Positions 61,180-64,000 of a DNA stretch of 64,000 nt are shown here, piece after piece (positions within the stretch are counted from its first letter, which is position 1; each line of letters begins with the position of its first letter). The stretch lies in NCBI RefSeq assembly GCF_001426505.1, contig NZ_LMEV01000017.1, positions 1,271,155 to 1,335,154 of the forward strand, given 5' to 3'. Both the position numbers and the translations under genes were made by a program. The notes beneath the pieces are model-generated. The model saw only the letters and a list, made by a program, of their open reading frames with translations. It was not told the origin of the DNA and did not search any database. Origin of the DNA: Variovorax sp. Root473. Its GTDB lineage: Bacteria > Pseudomonadota > Gammaproteobacteria > Burkholderiales > Burkholderiaceae_C.

Positions 61180-61695
61180 TTATTTGCAGTCGCTGTCGAT
61201 GACCGACTGAACGCGCTTTTGCTCGGCTGCGCGCGCTGCGTCGTCCATGATTTCGCGTTCGCCCTTGGCGTTGACCTTGGCAAGGCGGATGCCGCTGTCG
61301 ATCGTGGCCTTGCCTTCGCGCGCGCGGGCGCAGCTCTCGGCCTTGGCTTTCGCGATCTTTGCCGCTTCAGCCGCTTCCTTGGCCTTCTGCTCGGCCTCGG
61401 CCTTCCTGGTCTTTTCCTCGAGCTCCTTGTCCACGCCCGTGGGCTTGGGCGGGGCGGGCTTGGGGGCCGCTGCGGTGTCGGTGGTTCCTTCAGGCCCTGG
61501 TGAAGCCGGAGTGGGTGCGCGGGCCGACGGCGAAGGGCCGGCGCGGCGCAGGATGTTCTTCTCGGGGATGTCGGTGGGCGGCGGCTGGTCGCTGAAGACC
61601 TTCTTGCCGCTGTTGTCGACCCATTGCCATTGCGCGCTCGCCGAAAGCGGCAGCGCGCACGCGCAACCCAGTACCAGCCAATGCAGGAAATTCAT
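61180..61695 (-). CDS. DUF4124-containing periplasmic protein
   Basis: A 171-residue secreted protein. The signal peptide is FLHWLVLGCACALPLSASAQ, followed directly by WQWVDNSGKKVFSDQPPPTD, the DUF4124 signature. Then come a Pro/Ala-rich linker and a Lys/Glu/Ala-rich coiled coil with a conserved Cys pair at the end (ESCARAREG, DSDCK). Function unknown. It is convergent with rnfH and divergent from guaB. Confidence 0.88.
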   Translation of the reverse strand: MNFLHWLVLGCACALPLSASAQWQWVDNSGKKVFSDQPPPTDIPEKNILRRAGPSPSARAPTPASPGPEGTTDTAAAPKPAPPKPTGVDKELEEKTRKAEAEQKAKEAAEAAKIAKAKAESCARAREGKATIDSGIRLAKVNAKGEREIMDDAARAAEQKRVQSVIDSDCK

Positions 61696-61796
61696 GCGCG
61701 GAGTTTAGCTGCGCCTTACGTTTGGCAACATCCGCAATAGGCGGTTTTGCAACGGTCAGAAAAAACCCGTGTCGGCGAAGCGGGCGGGCCCCTCGT

Positions 61797-61802
61797 TACA
61801 AT
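61797..61802 (+). promoter_or_regulatory. Possible -10 of guaB
   Basis: TACAAT 21 bases before the guaB ATG. The -35 region is poor. A start near 61809 would leave a very short leader. Confidence 0.35.
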
Positions 61803-61823
61803 CCTTCTTTTGGAGCCTCACCC

Positions 61824-63293
61824 ATGCGCCTTCTAGGCAAAGCGCTCACCTTCGACGACGTGTTGTTGGTGCCAGCATTCTCCCAAGTCCTGCCCAAGGA
61901 CACGTCCCTCGCCACCAAGTTCTCCCGCAACATCACGTTGAACCTGCCGCTCGTCTCTGCGGCCATGGACACCGTGACCGAAGCCCGCCTCGCGATCGCC
62001 ATCGCGCAGGAAGGCGGCATCGGGATCGTGCACAAGAACCTCACCGCGCAACAGCAGGCCGCCGAAGTGGCCCGTGTGAAGCGCTATGAATCGGGTGTTC
62101 TGCGCGACCCGGTGGTGATCACGCCGACGCACTCCGTGCGCCAGGTGATGGCACTGTCCGACCAGCTCGGCATCTCGGGATTCCCGGTGATCGACGGCGG
62201 CAAGGTCGTCGGCATCGTCACGGGGCGCGACCTGCGCTTCGAGAACCGCTACGACGTGCCCGTCAGCGAAATCATGACGCAGCGCGACCGGCTCATCACC
62301 GTGCCCGACGGCACCACGCTGGCCGAAGCCAAGGCGCTGCTGAACAAGCACAAGCTCGAGCGCCTGCTCGTCATCAACGGCGACTGGGAGCTCAAGGGCC
62401 TCATCACCGTCAAGGACATCACCAAGCAGACCAGCTTCCCCAATGCCGCACGCGACGCCAACGGTCGCCTGCGCGTGGGCGCGGCGGTCGGCGTGGGTGA
62501 CGGCACCGAAGAGCGCGTCGAAGCCCTGGTGAAGGCCGGCGTCGACGCCATCGTGGTCGATACCGCCCACGGCCACAGCGCCGGCGTGATCGAACGCGTG
62601 CGCTGGGTCAAGAAGAACTACCCGCAGGTCGACGTCATCGGCGGCAACATCGCCACCGGCGATGCAGCGCGTGCGCTGGCGGACGCCGGCGCCGACGCGG
62701 TCAAGGTCGGCATCGGCCCGGGCTCCATCTGCACCACCCGCATCGTCGCCGGCGTGGGCGTGCCGCAGATCATGGCGGTCGACAGCGTCGCCACTGCGCT
62801 GCAAGGCACGGGCATTCCGCTGATTTCCGACGGCGGCGTGCGCTACTCGGGCGACATCGCCAAGGCGATTGCCGCCGGCGCCAGCACCGTGATGATGGGC
62901 AGCATGTTCGCCGGCACCGAAGAGGCGCCGGGCGAAATCGTGCTGTATCAGGGCCGCAGCTACAAGAGCTACCGCGGGATGGGCTCCATCGGCGCGATGC
63001 AGCAGGGCAGTGCCGACCGGTACTTCCAGGAATCGACTACCGGCAACCCCAACACCGACAAGCTCGTGCCCGAAGGCATCGAAGGCCGCGTGCCCTACAA
63101 GGGTTCGATCGTCTCCATCGTCTACCAGATGGCCGGCGGCGTGCGTGCCAGCATGGGCTACTGCGGCTGCGCGACCATCGCCGACATGCAGAACAAGGCC
63201 GAGTTCGTTGAAATCACCACGGCCGGCATCCGCGAGAGCCACGTCCACGACGTGCAGATCACGAAAGAAGCCCCGAACTACAGGGCTGAATAA
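61824..63293 (+). CDS. guaB: GuaB, IMP dehydrogenase
   Basis: A 489-residue IMPDH. The catalytic loop GPGSICTTRIVAGVGVPQ holds the active Cys, with GGVRYSGDIAKAIAAGAS (IMP phosphate site) and the flap region LVPEGIEGRVPYKG. Two CBS domains lie at about residues 90-200 (GVLRDPVVITPTHSVRQVMA). It oxidises IMP to XMP, the rate-limiting step of GTP synthesis. guaA is not present downstream; a toxin-antitoxin module follows instead. Confidence 0.97.
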   Translation: MRLLGKALTFDDVLLVPAFSQVLPKDTSLATKFSRNITLNLPLVSAAMDTVTEARLAIAIAQEGGIGIVHKNLTAQQQAAEVARVKRYESGVLRDPVVITPTHSVRQVMALSDQLGISGFPVIDGGKVVGIVTGRDLRFENRYDVPVSEIMTQRDRLITVPDGTTLAEAKALLNKHKLERLLVINGDWELKGLITVKDITKQTSFPNAARDANGRLRVGAAVGVGDGTEERVEALVKAGVDAIVVDTAHGHSAGVIERVRWVKKNYPQVDVIGGNIATGDAARALADAGADAVKVGIGPGSICTTRIVAGVGVPQIMAVDSVATALQGTGIPLISDGGVRYSGDIAKAIAAGASTVMMGSMFAGTEEAPGEIVLYQGRSYKSYRGMGSIGAMQQGSADRYFQESTTGNPNTDKLVPEGIEGRVPYKGSIVSIVYQMAGGVRASMGYCGCATIADMQNKAEFVEITTAGIRESHVHDVQITKEAPNYRAE

Positions 63294-63299
63294 GCCCAA

Positions 63300-63371
63300 T
63301 CTGGCCAGACCTTGGAAGTCAGGCCAGACTGGGATTAGAATTTGGGCCAGATTTGAAATTTCTGGCCCAAA
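63300..63371 (+). promoter_or_regulatory. Promoter/operator of the toxin-antitoxin module
   Basis: Contains palindrome TCTGGCCAGA (63300-63309), promoter-like TTGGAA (63312-63317) and TAGAAT (63336-63341) at 18-base spacing, a half-site AGGCCAGA (63321-63328), and a perfect 11-bp inverted repeat TTTGGGCCAGA (63341-63351) / TCTGGCCCAAA (63361-63371). The second arm overlaps the antitoxin start codon. The shared (G/T)GGCCAGA core suggests cooperative antitoxin binding and autorepression. Confidence 0.65.
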
Positions 63372-63619
63372 TGCAATCCATTGGTATCGCTGAAGCCAAG
63401 AACAATTTCTCGGCCCTGATCGACCTGGTCGAAAAGGGCGAGGAGGTTCGCATCACCCGCCACGGCAAGGAAGTCGTGCGCATGCTGCCAGTGCGCCGCA
63501 AGCCCGTCATCACCGACGAGCAGATCGCCCGCGAGCTCGGGCAGATCGACGCCCTGCACGCCACCATCCAGCCCGGCCCCACGACCCGCGAGCTTCTGAA
63601 CGAAGGACGCCAGCCATGA
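63371..63619 (+). CDS. Phd/YefM-family antitoxin
   Basis: An 82-residue antitoxin. MQSIGIAEAKNNFSALIDLV and GEEVRITRHGKEVVRMLPV match the Phd/YefM DNA-binding fold. The C-terminal part (DEQIARELGQIDALH, then a flexible tail) would wrap the toxin. ATG 63371 was chosen as the canonical N-terminus; an in-frame TTG lies six codons upstream. Its stop overlaps the toxin start (ATGA). Confidence 0.9.
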   Translation: MQSIGIAEAKNNFSALIDLVEKGEEVRITRHGKEVVRMLPVRRKPVITDEQIARELGQIDALHATIQPGPTTRELLNEGRQP

Positions 63620-64000
63620 CCGCCTTCGTCATGGACGCCTCGGTCACCGCCGCCTGGCTGCTGCCCGACCAGGCCTGCGAACACACCCGCAGGCTCTACG
63701 CTGCCATCCGCCGCGACGAGGTCGAGCCGCAGGCGCCCAACGCCTGGCAATGGGAGTGCGCCAACATCCTCGCCAACGGTGTGCGCAGCGGCCGCATCCC
63801 GGCATCGGCCGTCGAGGGCCTGTGGAGCGTGCTCGACGCCATCCGCCACCGCGTGGAACTGCACGACCTCGCGCCGGCCCAGCACAAGGCCGTGCTCGCG
63901 GTGGCCATCGACGCGGGCGTCTCGCTCTACGATGCGGGCTACCTCTGGCTCGCCAAATCGCTCAACCTTCCGCTCGCCACCTTCGACGAGCACCTCATCC
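63616..64000 (+). CDS. PIN-domain toxin, VapC-like (C-terminus cut by window edge)
   Basis: At least 128 residues of a PIN-domain ribonuclease. AFVMDASVTAAWLLPDQACE contains the first catalytic Asp, WQWECANIL a Glu, SLYDAGYLWLAKS the central Asp and LATFDEHLI the last acidic cluster. VapC toxins cleave specific RNAs, often initiator tRNA. The frame runs off the right edge and probably needs only a few more codons. Four-base overlap with the antitoxin gene indicates coupling. Confidence 0.9.
   Translation, partial: MTAFVMDASVTAAWLLPDQACEHTRRLYAAIRRDEVEPQAPNAWQWECANILANGVRSGRIPASAVEGLWSVLDAIRHRVELHDLAPAQHKAVLAVAIDAGVSLYDAGYLWLAKSLNLPLATFDEHLI

Overview
The window is a GC-rich chromosomal segment of a betaproteobacterium, most likely family Comamonadaceae (order Burkholderiales), with Variovorax as the best guess. 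The evidence is protein style and gene order: tolB-pal-cpoB, dapC-dapD-pilU-dapE-prmB, lptF/lptG back to back with pepA-holC, rimP-nusA-infB-rbfA-truB-typA, and smpB back to back with ratA-rnfH. No database search was possible. Most of the window is ordinary, densely packed core genome. I see no phage, insertion sequence, CRISPR array or rRNA operon.

Layout. 1-3070 (+): end of tolB, then pal, cpoB, tcdA and tRNA-Lys with a terminator. 3205-5538 (+): membrane-bound PQQ dehydrogenase. 5566-6470: one small gene and a gene-poor stretch with two minus-strand terminators and a possible structured RNA. 6471-14724 (-): a long collinear run that encodes the succinylase branch of lysine/diaminopimelate synthesis (dapC, dapD, dapE), the pilus retraction ATPase pilU, prmB, an ABC-F protein and a small hydrophobic protein. 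14778-18849 (-): LysE-type exporter, argA and an unusual soluble AAA-M41 protease. 19307-23230 (+): hrpA, ending at a two-way terminator shared with a tiny DUF3309-type gene. 23559-28799 (-): membrane protein, aminotransferase, cysB, cbiX, lptG, lptF. 28821-32584 (+): pepA, holC, a hypothetical gene and an amino-acid-binding lipoprotein. 32682-36385 (-): single-domain response regulator, coiled-coil protein, YjiK-like protein, tRNA-Ser, qmcA and nfeD. 36601-38913 (+): basic amino-acid decarboxylase. 38964-40658 (-): Lig E-type periplasmic DNA ligase and fabI. 40696-47466 (+): yejABEF peptide importer and an MFS protein. 47498-57012 (+): the rimP-nusA-infB-rbfA-truB-typA translation cluster behind a promoter/attenuator, then an EamA transporter. 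57026-59722 (-): tail-anchored protein, COG4315-like lipoprotein, anti-sigma factor, ECF sigma factor and a leader ORF. 59829-63293: smpB (-), ratA and rnfH (+), a DUF4124 protein (-), guaB (+). 63300-64000 (+): a Phd/VapC-type toxin-antitoxin module that runs off the window.

How the genes work together. The envelope is served by Tol-Pal, LPS export (LptFG), FabI and QmcA/NfeD. Lysine and cell-wall precursor supply comes from the dap genes. Sulfur assimilation is represented by cysB and siroheme chelatase cbiX. Translation is served by the rimP operon, smpB, prmB, typA and tcdA. The least ordinary items are the AAA-M41 protease, the Lig E ligase, the rimP attenuator, the ECF leader ORF, the structured-RNA candidate at 5954-6143 and the palindromic operator of the terminal toxin-antitoxin module.
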